64,000 nucleotides of DNA. Origin: Streptomyces sp. NBC_01288 (lineage in GTDB: Bacteria > Actinomycetota > Actinomycetes > Streptomycetales > Streptomycetaceae). A program made the position numbers and the translations under genes. The stretch is from positions 124,001 to 188,000 of the forward strand of contig NZ_CP108427.1 in the NCBI RefSeq assembly GCF_035982055.1, written 5' to 3'. Under the pieces are notes generated by a model. It did no database searches. It was not told where the DNA came from and worked only from the letters and a program-made list of their open reading frames with translations. Of the stretch, positions 8,902-16,519 are shown in pieces. Positions within the stretch are counted from its first letter, which is position 1. Each line of letters starts with the position of its first letter.

Positions 8902-9714
8902 ATGACAGTGGGATTCAGTGGCGAGGTGGCCGAGTACTACGCGAAGTTCCGACGCGGGTACCCTCCCCAGGTCTTCGACGCCCTGCACGAGACCTTCGGA
9001 CTCTCGCGGGCCGATGCCGTGCTCGACATGGGGTGCGGCACCGGGCAGTTGACTCTTCCCTTCGCGTCTCGGGTACGTGCGGTGGTGGGGGTGGATCCGG
9101 AGCCGGACATGTTGCGGCTGGCCCGGCACACGGCGGAGGCCCAGGGGGTTCACAACGCGATCTGGATGCTGGGCGCCGATACCGAACTCCCTGCGTTGGG
9201 CGGCCTGTTGGGAGAACGATCCTTGGCCCTGATGGTCGTCGGGCAGGCGCTCCACTGGATGCGGCACGAAGAGCTCTTCCGCGCCGTGGCACCGCACCTG
9301 CGGACGGGCGGAGGCATCGCGGTGATCTCCAACGGAACGCCGTTGTGGTTGCAGGACAGTTCATGGTCCCGGGCTCTGCGCGGTTGCCTCGAAGACTGGA
9401 TCGGCGCCCCGCTCACAGCGACCTGCGGCACCAGCAGCCGTGACCGGCTGAGGTACGCGGAGGCACTTCGCGCGGCGGGCTTCGACGGTGTGCGGGAAAT
9501 GGCCGTCGAGTACCGCGACGAGCTCAGTTTCGACCAGCTGTTCGGCGGGGTCTGCTCCGCGATTCCCGCCGATCGGTTGCCCGGGCCGGAGGAGCGCGAC
9601 GCCCTTGCCGAACGTATCCGGCAGGCACTCCCCGCAGGCGAACCGTTCACCGAGGAAGTGCGGGTGACCATGCTCGTGGGACACGTCCGGGCCGGGGACG
9701 GCGTCGTCTCGTGA
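8902..9714 (+). CDS. Class I SAM-dependent methyltransferase
   Basis: 270 residues. The SAM-binding motif I LDMGCGTGQLTLPFA lies near residues 42-56, the acidic motif II VGVDPEPDMLRLA near 66-78 and a post-II region follows, as in the UbiE/Methyltransf_11 group. The substrate is not predictable. The ATG at 8902 was chosen because the conserved fold begins just after it and the preceding residues look unstructured. It does not appear to be in an operon with its neighbours. Confidence 0.85.
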   Translation: MTVGFSGEVAEYYAKFRRGYPPQVFDALHETFGLSRADAVLDMGCGTGQLTLPFASRVRAVVGVDPEPDMLRLARHTAEAQGVHNAIWMLGADTELPALGGLLGERSLALMVVGQALHWMRHEELFRAVAPHLRTGGGIAVISNGTPLWLQDSSWSRALRGCLEDWIGAPLTATCGTSSRDRLRYAEALRAAGFDGVREMAVEYRDELSFDQLFGGVCSAIPADRLPGPEERDALAERIRQALPAGEPFTEEVRVTMLVGHVRAGDGVVS

Positions 9715-9727
9715 GCCGGTCTCCCGT

Positions 9728-9829
9728 TCACGCGAGGGGGACGCACATCCCGTCCTCCGTCCACAGTGGTCGTTCGGTGAGCAACTCGCCCAGATCGTCC
9801 CGTACTTCCAGGGCCGCTTCCTCAGGAAC
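9728..9829 (-). pseudogene. Possible C-terminal gene remnant
   Basis: Between two methyltransferase genes the minus strand carries a 33-codon open stretch ending in a normal stop, with coding-like composition (contains LEVRDDLGELLTERPLWTED). It is immediately preceded by an in-frame stop and has no start codon, so if real it is the tail of a decayed gene. I cannot name the family. Confidence 0.25.
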
Positions 9830-9849
9830 TCAGGAAGCCGTGAGGAGCC

Positions 9850-10518
9850 CTAGGGGGCCTCAAGGAGGAATTGGATCCCCGATGACTCATGGCCGTTCAT
9901 CGTGGACACCGTGATGGTTCGGGTGCTGACGGTTTCGAAGCCGGCCAGCAGGGTGGTGAACCATTCCCTGGAGTGGTGGCGGCAGACCGCGCCGTCGTCG
10001 GTCTCGAAGACGCCGTAACTGTCGTAGAGGGTGGCGTAGTTGTCGTAGCGGTTCCGGTTGCGTTCGTCGTCCTGTAGGAGAAAGTCGCTGATGTAGAGGA
10101 GTCCGCCGGGCTTGAGGATGCGGTGCAGTTCGGCGATCAGGCGGCGTTGGGACTCGTCGCCGGGGATGCAGGTCAGCACGGCGAAGAGGACTATCGCGTC
10201 GAATTCGGTGTGCGGGGTGGGCCAGGTCGGCGGTGTGCCCAGAGTGGTGAACTGCTTTGCGGGGTGCAGGTGTTGGGCCCGTTTGATCATTTCCGGTGAG
10301 GTGTCGGCGCCCGCCAGGTTGGTGAAACCGTGCCGCTCCAGTTCCGCCATGGTGCGCCCGTAGCCGCATCCGTAGTCGAGGATCGCCGCGTGCCTGCTGA
10401 TCCCGTGCAGCCAGGGCAGGTGGAGTGGGTGGGTGAACGTCTTTGTCGCCGCGGCGGCGTTCCAGTAGGGGATCTGGCTGTTCGGGTCGGGCGGATACCC
10501 ATGTGACCGTGGCCGCAC
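9850..10518 (-). CDS. Class I SAM-dependent methyltransferase
   Basis: About 222 residues. Motif I ILDYGCGYGRTMAEL lies near residues 45-59, the acidic motif II NLAGADTSPEMIKRA follows, and HRILKPGGLLYISDF (motif III region) is clear. This is a Methyltransf_11/25 type enzyme of unknown substrate. The GTG at 10518 is preceded by GAAGGGAG with about 5-base spacing. A longer reading from an ATG at 10605 would add about 30 non-conserved residues. It is unrelated in sequence to the methyltransferase encoded convergently at 8.9-9.7 kb. Confidence 0.85.
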   Translation of the reverse strand: MRPRSHGYPPDPNSQIPYWNAAAATKTFTHPLHLPWLHGISRHAAILDYGCGYGRTMAELERHGFTNLAGADTSPEMIKRAQHLHPAKQFTTLGTPPTWPTPHTEFDAIVLFAVLTCIPGDESQRRLIAELHRILKPGGLLYISDFLLQDDERNRNRYDNYATLYDSYGVFETDDGAVCRHHSREWFTTLLAGFETVSTRTITVSTMNGHESSGIQFLLEAP

Positions 10519-10597
10519 GACCACTCCCTTCAATCGCCCTGAGGATCGGACTGGTTGGGAATGTTCCCCAGGGCCGTCGTGTCGTACCCCCACCGCG

Positions 10598-11959
10598 TCA
10601 CACATCGCCCTCGCTCAGAATTCCGTACATCCGCGTGCGCCGCAGTACGGGGTTCGCGGCGGCCTCGTCGGCGACGTCAGGGGTCGGGTCGGAGAGGAGT
10701 TGGTTCAGCAGGGCGTCTGTCGCCCTGGGGTGGCGGGCGACGCCGCGGCGGAGGGACGGCTCCGGCGCGGCGGCGAGCTGGTGGAGGGCGGTCACGGGTA
10801 GTTCGGGGTCCTGTAGGGCGACGTAGCGGACTCGAGGGTCCGGCTCGTCCACGAACGTACGGAGTGTGTGGCGTGGGAAGTTGGGGTGTTCGACGAGCGG
10901 TGGCCGGATGTGGAATTCGTCGCCGTGGGCACGGACGAGACGTTCCAGGACTTCCGGTGGTGTGTCCGGGCGGCGTGCCGCGGTGCGGCGCACTTTGATG
11001 TCCGGGTCGTTGTCCAGCCGGCGCCATGCCTCATCCGGCAGGTCTCGGCAGGTCGCCAGTACGCGTCGGAACACCGGCTGGCGGCAGTCCAGATAGGTCA
11101 GCCGCTCGTCGAGGGGCTCTTCGCGCAGCCAACTCGGCTCGGTGAAGCTCCAGTTCAGGGCGACGCAGGCCTTCGCACTTCCAGCCTCGCGCTCAGCTTC
11201 CACGAGTGCGTACAGCCGGTTTCGGGTGTCGGCGTCCACGTGACGGCTCTGCGCGATCGCCACACGCACGTTCGGGTCGTCGACGTCCAGGAGTTGGGCG
11301 ACCATGTCTGCGGACAAGTGCGGGTTTCCGGCCACGAGCTCCCGGATCTCCTCGTCCTCGGTCCGCATCAGCTCCGCGAACTGGTCCTGCGTCAGCGGGA
11401 CATAGTGCACCACGTTGGCTCGCACGGCCGGGTCGGCGATGCATCGGTCCGTCCACTCCGGTGGGACGCCCGGTTGCGGTCGCACGGTGGCGGACGCTCG
11501 GACCTGGGGATCCGGGTCGGCGAGCAGTGCGGCCTGAACCGTCATCGGGCGGTCGTGCCAGGATCGCGCGACCGCGGCACGGAGCCTCGGATCCGGTGCG
11601 CCGGCAAGCGCCGTGCGGGGCCGGTCGTAGGCCTCCTCCAGGTCGGCGATGCCGATCCCCACCTCGCGGTCCGCCATGTGATGAACGAAGTCCGCGTGCG
11701 CGTCCCGGATCGCGGGATCCGGATGCTCGGCGATGCTGCGGCGCATCTCGGGAGAGATCCGGTCTCGTCGAAGCCCCGCCGCGGTTCCGCTGCCGTCGTG
11801 CGACAACAGGGCCTCGACCACGGCGTCCGCCAACTGCCCGGCGCGCAGCGACAGTCCGTGCCGACCGGCCGGGTGTGCGGCCAGGCGGACCAGGACGTCC
11901 TGGGGAGATGCCGGGTTGCGCGCGAGCCCGGAGAGGCGCGGATGGCCGAGGGATGTCAT
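10598..11959 (-). CDS. Leucine-rich-repeat-variant (LRV/HEAT-like) repeat protein
   Basis: 453 residues built of about sixteen degenerate repeats of roughly 24 residues. The recurring pattern is NP..SP..L..L..DPD..VR..VA, for example LVAGNPHLSADMVAQLLDVD and LASRRPDT-type turns. This is the alpha-solenoid LRV type found in many Streptomyces proteins. No signal peptide or membrane segment is present, so it is probably a cytosolic scaffold. No catalytic domain is visible. A weak Shine-Dalgarno leaves the exact start uncertain. Confidence 0.8.
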   Translation of the reverse strand: MTSLGHPRLSGLARNPASPQDVLVRLAAHPAGRHGLSLRAGQLADAVVEALLSHDGSGTAAGLRRDRISPEMRRSIAEHPDPAIRDAHADFVHHMADREVGIGIADLEEAYDRPRTALAGAPDPRLRAAVARSWHDRPMTVQAALLADPDPQVRASATVRPQPGVPPEWTDRCIADPAVRANVVHYVPLTQDQFAELMRTEDEEIRELVAGNPHLSADMVAQLLDVDDPNVRVAIAQSRHVDADTRNRLYALVEAEREAGSAKACVALNWSFTEPSWLREEPLDERLTYLDCRQPVFRRVLATCRDLPDEAWRRLDNDPDIKVRRTAARRPDTPPEVLERLVRAHGDEFHIRPPLVEHPNFPRHTLRTFVDEPDPRVRYVALQDPELPVTALHQLAAAPEPSLRRGVARHPRATDALLNQLLSDPTPDVADEAAANPVLRRTRMYGILSEGDV

Positions 11960-12090
11960 GCCGTCAACCTAGTTGACCCCTCGTCGGCCTTGTGCGCGAG
12001 CCCTTTCGTGGGGGTCGAAGCGCCCAACTGAACGAAGGTGGAGGCGAGTTGGAGGACCGTAGACCTCAACTCCACGCAACCGTCGCCCCC

Positions 12091-12597
12091 TCAGGCATCC
12101 CCCGCGCCCAGCACATACAGACCCGGAAGGTTCACCACGATCGCCTCCTGCGTACTGCGCGCGATCACCACCACCGCCTCTTCCGCCGGGTCCGGGTTCT
12201 CCTCGCGGTGCGGCACGAACGGCGGGACGAAGATGTAGTCGCCCGGGGACGTGCGCAGGCGGATCTCCTCCGGCTGCGGGCCCGTGTCGTCGAGGAAGAC
12301 GAACTCGGGGTGCCCGCTCACCACGTAGATGGCGGTCTCGGATTCGCCGTGGTGGTGGTCGGAGGACGAGGTCGAGGGGGCCACGTGGGTCTGGCCCATC
12401 CACAGTTTCTCCGAGCCGACCGTCTTCCCGCTCACCGCGGCGAACCTGCGCATGCCGCCGCTCTGCGCCGTGTCGCCGTCGAGGGCGTCGGCGCGGACGT
12501 GGTGCAGACGGGTGCGCAGGGGCGCTGCCGACTGCCCTGCGGCATCGTGGAGATGGGGGTGGAAACCTTCGCCGGGGGTTGTCAACGGCTCGCTCAT
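12091..12597 (-). CDS. Cupin-domain protein
   Basis: 168 residues with a single conserved beta-barrel. Metal-binding cupin motif 1 is visible as HHHGESETAIYVVSGHPEF (about residues 81-99) and motif 2 as PGDYIFVPPFVPHREEN (about 116-132), giving the expected His/His/Glu/His set. The reaction cannot be assigned. It is divergent from the Rrf2 regulator across about 165 bp, a layout compatible with control by that regulator. Confidence 0.85.
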   Translation of the reverse strand: MSEPLTTPGEGFHPHLHDAAGQSAAPLRTRLHHVRADALDGDTAQSGGMRRFAAVSGKTVGSEKLWMGQTHVAPSTSSSDHHHGESETAIYVVSGHPEFVFLDDTGPQPEEIRLRTSPGDYIFVPPFVPHREENPDPAEEAVVVIARSTQEAIVVNLPGLYVLGAGDA

Positions 12598-12761
12598 GGT
12601 TGGCGACGCTAGAACCGCCCCGGAAAGGATGTCAAGAGGTGTCCATTGTCCTTCACCTGCGGCAATGTTCCCGCAATGTACGAGGGGACGGATGCGTGGA
12701 ACGCGTGAGGGGAACCCGTGGAAGCCCTCGTGACCCGGCCCGCGTCGGGCATCATGTGCGC

Positions 12762-13256
12762 ATGCATATCTCCGCGAAGGCGGACTACGCCACGCGGGCC
12801 CTGTTGGAGCTCGCCTGCGAACCTGCCCGTCCGCTCACGTGCGAGGCGATCGCCTCCTCGCAGCAGATCCCGTTCCGGTTCCTGAAGTCCGTCGTGGGCG
12901 AGTTGCGCAGAGCCGGTCTGGTGCGCAGCCAGCGCGGCTGCGAGGGCGGGTACTGGCTCGGCCGGCCCGCCGACGAGATCACGCTCCTGGACGTAGCCCG
13001 CGCGGTGGACGGTGAGTTGATCACCCTCCGCAGCGAACCCCTGGCCGCACTCGACTACCCGGGCCCCGCCTCCGGTCTGCCCGGGGTGTGGCGCCGGATC
13101 GAGGCCGAGGCCGCCGCCGTCCTGGGCGGCACGACCCTGGCCACCCTGCTGCCCGCCGCGACGAGCGAACACACCTCGGCCGAACACACCTCGGACGAGC
13201 ACTCCCCCGGCGAACACACCTCGGGCGAGCACCTCACCCGCCAGGGAGCCGCATGA
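12762..13256 (+). CDS. Rrf2-family transcriptional regulator
   Basis: 164 residues. The N-terminal winged helix typical of Rrf2 proteins begins MHISAKADYATRALLELA and contains QIPFRFLKSVVGELRRAG with the wing SQRGCEGGYWLGRPADEIT (about residues 58-76). The three-cysteine cluster of IscR is absent, so it resembles the CymR/sulfur-type members without an iron-sulfur cluster. The last about 30 residues are a low-complexity tail of repeated EHTS units. The gene overlaps the next one by ATGA, so the two are translationally coupled. Confidence 0.88.
   Translation: MHISAKADYATRALLELACEPARPLTCEAIASSQQIPFRFLKSVVGELRRAGLVRSQRGCEGGYWLGRPADEITLLDVARAVDGELITLRSEPLAALDYPGPASGLPGVWRRIEAEAAAVLGGTTLATLLPAATSEHTSAEHTSDEHSPGEHTSGEHLTRQGAA
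13167..13236 (+). repeat. Short tandem repeat in the 3' end of the Rrf2 gene
   Basis: Imperfect 15- to 18-base units of the form GAACACACCTCGG(C/G) repeat about four times and encode EHTS(A/D/G). The unit length is a multiple of three, so copy-number change keeps the frame. It lies just before the overlapping start of the downstream gene. Confidence 0.7.
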
Positions 13257-14416
13257 CCGTCGACACCGGAGCGGCCCAACCAGCCCTGGAAATCGTCGAG
13301 TTCACCGACCCCTTGTGTCCCTGGGCCTGGGGATCCGAACCCGTGTTCCGCCGCCTCCGCGCGACCCTGGCCGGCCACAGCCAGGTCCGCTGGCGCCGCG
13401 TCTACTGCATCCTCTTCGACCACGACGACGACCCCGCACCCGACCCCGCCGCGGAAACCGCCTGGTACGCCCGCTACGTCGAGGACATCAGCGCCCACAC
13501 CCACGCACCCCGAGCGCTACGGCTGAGCCGCGTCGCCGCGAGTTCCTGGCCGGCCTCGCTGGTCGCCAAGGCCGGCGAAGCGCAGGGTGCGCAGGTCGCC
13601 GATCGGGTGCTACGGCGGCTGCGGGAGAGCGTGTTCGTGCTCGGCGAACCCGCGGACACCCCCGAGTCGGCGCTGGCCGCCGTGTCGGGCGTACCCGGTC
13701 TCGATGTCGACCGGCTCGCGACCGACGCGGCGTCGCCCGAAGTGCTGGCGCAGGTACGCGCCGACCATGCCGAGGCGCGCCGCCCCGTCGACGAGGTGCT
13801 GTCGGTGCGGGGTTGCGATTCGCCCCATCCGGGCACCGCCAAGGAGACCCCGGACGGCCAACACCGGTACGCCCTGCCGACGTTGCTCGTGCGCACCGCC
13901 GCCGGAGAACACCGCGCCGTGCCCGGTTGGCGACCGTACGAGGAGTACGTCTCGGCCCTCAACGAGCTGAGCCCCGGGCTCCTGCCCATGCCTACGACGC
14001 CGAACTCCGGGCCGCGCCCCATGCCCGCGACGCCCAACTCCGGACTGCCGCCAACGCCCACAACGGTGAACCCCGGGCAACCGCCCGCGCCCCCGCCGCC
14101 CCACCCGGCGAAGGCCCCCGCGCCCACAACTCCGGCCCCGGGACCGCTAGTCACGGCGACGACACCGGCACCGCAGCCGCTGCCCGCACCCGCCCCCCTG
14201 GACCCCACGGCGGCCCTCGCCCACTACCGCACCCTCACCGACCCAGAGCGCACCCTGCTGACCACCGGCAGCCCCTGGCCCCCACCCGCCGCCGTCCGCC
14301 TCGACACCGCCAACGGCCCCCTCTGGCTGCACCCGGACGAAGCCGCGGTACACCCCGCCACCACCGCCTCACCTCCCTGCTCCGCTCCCTCCACCACACC
14401 CCCCGTCCCCCACTAG
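13253..14416 (+). CDS. DsbA/FrnE-like thioredoxin-fold protein with Pro-rich tail
   Basis: 387 residues. The N-terminal 240 residues match the DsbA family FrnE/isomerase branch: FTDPLCPWAWGSEPVF with a CPWAW active-site region (about residues 18-26), a helical insert and ALPTLLVRTAAGEHRAVPGWR with the cis-Pro region (about 205-225). A roughly 90-residue Pro/Thr/Ala linker with PMPTTPNSG-type repeats follows, then a short conserved-looking block (TDPERTLLTTGSPWPPP). Only one Cys is in the active-site motif, so a thiol transferase or isomerase role is possible rather than a classical CxxC oxidase. It is translationally coupled to the Rrf2 regulator. The last 30 codons may be frameshifted (see findings). 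Confidence 0.8.
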   Translation: MTVDTGAAQPALEIVEFTDPLCPWAWGSEPVFRRLRATLAGHSQVRWRRVYCILFDHDDDPAPDPAAETAWYARYVEDISAHTHAPRALRLSRVAASSWPASLVAKAGEAQGAQVADRVLRRLRESVFVLGEPADTPESALAAVSGVPGLDVDRLATDAASPEVLAQVRADHAEARRPVDEVLSVRGCDSPHPGTAKETPDGQHRYALPTLLVRTAAGEHRAVPGWRPYEEYVSALNELSPGLLPMPTTPNSGPRPMPATPNSGLPPTPTTVNPGQPPAPPPPHPAKAPAPTTPAPGPLVTATTPAPQPLPAPAPLDPTAALAHYRTLTDPERTLLTTGSPWPPPAAVRLDTANGPLWLHPDEAAVHPATTASPPCSAPSTTPPVPH

Positions 14417-14454
14417 CCCTCTGATCTGCACTCAGCGATCGTCCCGCCGAATGA

Positions 14455-14470
14455 GACACCAATTGGTGTC
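14455..14470. promoter_or_regulatory. 16-bp perfect palindrome, operator candidate
   Basis: GACACCAATTGGTGTC is a perfect inverted repeat placed two bases upstream of a consensus -35 hexamer and about 40 bases upstream of the sulfur leader peptide. Its position suits an activator or a repressor. The regulator is unknown; the nearby Rrf2 protein is one candidate. Confidence 0.6.
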
Positions 14471-14472
14471 CA

Positions 14473-14502
14473 TTGACAGCCGCCGACAGCTGCCCCCAGG
14501 AT
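14473..14502 (+). promoter_or_regulatory. Promoter of the leader peptide / organosulfur operon
   Basis: A consensus -35 TTGACA (14473-14478) and a good actinomycete -10 CAGGAT (14497-14502) are separated by 18 bases. The predicted transcription start, about seven bases on, coincides with the leader ATG at 14510, so the leader mRNA is probably leaderless. Confidence 0.6.
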
Positions 14503-14509
14503 GTGCAGC

Positions 14510-14584
14510 ATGCTCACGACGCACCCCGGTGTGGTGTGCCGCTACGTGGACCTGCGGCGCACCTGCAGCGCTCTCTGTCGCTGA
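14510..14584 (+). CDS. Cys-containing sulfur-operon leader peptide
   Basis: A 24-codon gene with Cys at codons 10, 19 and 23. Its core RYVDLRRTCSALCR matches the short actinobacterial leader peptides (pattern RxVDLxRxxSALCR) found upstream of sulfur-assimilation genes, where ribosome progress over Cys codons is thought to report cysteine supply. It lies between a strong promoter and the transporter/monooxygenase operon. An ATG three codons earlier (14501) is in frame, adding M-C-S, but promoter geometry favours 14510. No function beyond regulation in cis is expected. Confidence 0.75.
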   Translation: MLTTHPGVVCRYVDLRRTCSALCR

Positions 14585-14899
14585 CCCGCCGACTCCGGCC
14601 CACAGGCGCCTGACCCCGCTCCCGTAGGCACCGGCACTCCGCCGGTTCGCCGCCCAGCGCCGTCTCCTCGCGCGCCCTTCGCGTTTCGTCGCCTCCTCTG
14701 CCTCCCTCCGTGTCCCGGGCCCTCCCCCGCGATCCGCCGACGCCTCCTGCCCTGGGCGCGGCATGCCTCCGTGCGTATCGAAGCCGCACCGGCATGTCCG
14801 TCGTCCCGGTCTCCGTGGTGTCCGGCCCCCGGGTGTGCCGCCCTCGCTTCCTTTCCGCTGCCCCGGCGCGGCCGGGAGCCCTCGAAGAAAGAAACGAAG
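14585..14899 (+). promoter_or_regulatory. C-rich untranslated leader of the organosulfur operon
   Basis: 315 bases between the leader peptide and the binding-protein gene. The part at about 14660-14740 is rich in C and T and poor in G (for example CCTCCTCTGCCTCCCTCC), the composition expected of a Rho-loading site. No strong intrinsic terminator hairpin was found. Rho-dependent attenuation coupled to leader-peptide translation is a reasonable inference; it is not shown by sequence alone. Confidence 0.45.
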
Positions 14900-16459
14900 A
14901 TGTCCGGACGACTCACGCCCCGCACCGGCCGGGCGGCCTTCCGCCCCGGCAGACTGCGCGCCGCCGCCCTGGGTACCGCCCTCGCCACCGTGCTCGTCCC
15001 CGCCCTCAGCGCCTGCGGCGGCGACGCCTCGACGGCCGGCGGCGGCGCAACGCTGAAGTGGGCCTCCTCCTACTTCCCCGCCCACTGGGACCCGGTCGTC
15101 AGCGGCAGCGGCGCCCAGTTCCGTGAACTCGCCCTGGTCTACTCCTCGTTGACCCGTACGGACGCGACCGGCAAGGCCGTGCCCGATCTGGCCAAGAGCT
15201 GGGAGTACAACGCCAAGGGCGATCAGATCACGTTCCATCTGCGCTCGGGCCTCAAGTTCAGCGACGGTACGCCGGTCGACGCGTCCGCCGTGAAGGCCGC
15301 CATCGTGCGCGCCCAGAAGCAGAAGAACTCGGCGCTCTTCGGCGACCTCACCTCCATCAAGTCGGTGGACGCCGACGGGCTGGACGCGGTGCTCCATCTC
15401 AGCCAGGTCGACTACCAGATCCCTCAGCTCCTCGGCGAGCGCGTCCTCCAGATCGCCAGCCCGAAGGCGGCCGCGTCGCCCACCAAACTGGACCAGAACC
15501 CGGTCGGCGCGGGCCCGTTCACGGTCACGCAACTCGTCCCGGGCACCAAGGTGCTGCTGAAGAAGAACCCCGACTACTGGGACGCCAAGGACATCCACAT
15601 CGACAACGTCGAACTGACCTCGGCACCCGACGCCGCGACGGTTGTGTCCGGACTCCAGACCGGCGTCTACAACTTCGCCGACATCGCGCCCAGTCAGGCC
15701 GAGGCCGCCAAGAAGGCCGGACTCGACGTCTTCGTACAGCCCGGCTTCAACGCCTCCAACATCAGCCTCAACGTCAACAAGGCGCCGTTCGACAACGCCA
15801 AGGTCGTCGACGCGGTCCGCTACGCGATCAACCGCCAGGAGTTCGTGGACAAGCTGACCTTCGGCTACGGCTCGGTCACCAACCAGCCGTTCCCCAAGGG
15901 CTATGTGGCCTACGACCCGCAGTCCGCAAACGACTACGCCTACGACCCGGCCAAGTCGAAGCAGCTGCTCTCCGAGGCCGGTTACAAGGCGGGCCAGATC
16001 AAGCTCAGCCTGGTCATCCCGGCGGAGGACCCCTCGGCGGAGATCGTCCAGGCGCAGTTGGCGAAGGTCGGCATCACCGTCGACATCAAGGTGGACAAGA
16101 ACTGGGCCACCCCGTTCTTCGCGAAGAACCTGACGCTCTCCATCTACGGGACGACGGGTCGTGACTCCGCCGCGCAGACCCTCACCGCGCACTTCGGTCC
16201 GAACGGCCCGCTCAACCTCAGCTCGCCGTACGAGCCTTCGGGCTTCGAGGCGGCCATCGCCAAGGTGCGCCAGACCCCGCTGGACTCGCCCGACTACGCG
16301 AAGGTCCTCCAGGCGGCGACCCGGGCCGGACTGCAGAGCAAGGCGCTGGTCTTCACGTACTCCTCGCCCAACCTCATCGCGAAGAGCAAGTCCATCTCCG
16401 CCCTGCCCAAGAACCCGGCCCACATCGACTGGACCGGCGTGACCATCGGCTCCAACTGA
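14900..16459 (+). CDS. ABC transporter substrate-binding lipoprotein (peptide/opine type)
   Basis: 519 residues of the SBP_bac_5 family. A signal peptide with n-region RPGRLRAAA ends in a lipobox LSAC with the lipidated Cys at about residue 39. The mature protein begins with the usual family segments (VPDLAKSWEYNAKGDQITFHL; GTPVDASAVKAAIVRA; PVGAGPFTVTQLVPG). It should capture the substrate on the outer face of the membrane for the two permeases that follow. The family normally binds peptides, nickel chelates or glutathione; the surrounding flavin monooxygenases suggest an organosulfur ligand here. GAAAGAAACGAAG precedes the ATG. Confidence 0.9.
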   Translation: MSGRLTPRTGRAAFRPGRLRAAALGTALATVLVPALSACGGDASTAGGGATLKWASSYFPAHWDPVVSGSGAQFRELALVYSSLTRTDATGKAVPDLAKSWEYNAKGDQITFHLRSGLKFSDGTPVDASAVKAAIVRAQKQKNSALFGDLTSIKSVDADGLDAVLHLSQVDYQIPQLLGERVLQIASPKAAASPTKLDQNPVGAGPFTVTQLVPGTKVLLKKNPDYWDAKDIHIDNVELTSAPDAATVVSGLQTGVYNFADIAPSQAEAAKKAGLDVFVQPGFNASNISLNVNKAPFDNAKVVDAVRYAINRQEFVDKLTFGYGSVTNQPFPKGYVAYDPQSANDYAYDPAKSKQLLSEAGYKAGQIKLSLVIPAEDPSAEIVQAQLAKVGITVDIKVDKNWATPFFAKNLTLSIYGTTGRDSAAQTLTAHFGPNGPLNLSSPYEPSGFEAAIAKVRQTPLDSPDYAKVLQAATRAGLQSKALVFTYSSPNLIAKSKSISALPKNPAHIDWTGVTIGSN

Positions 16460-16519
16460 CGTTCCGTCACTTCCCTTGCAGGCACTACCCGTACAGCCAC
16501 TACAGAGAGGGGGCAAGCC

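Noticed and set aside
13167..13236. CRISPR-like array in the repeats of the Rrf2 gene
   Set aside because: Units are short, in frame, contiguous without spacers, and lie inside a coding sequence.
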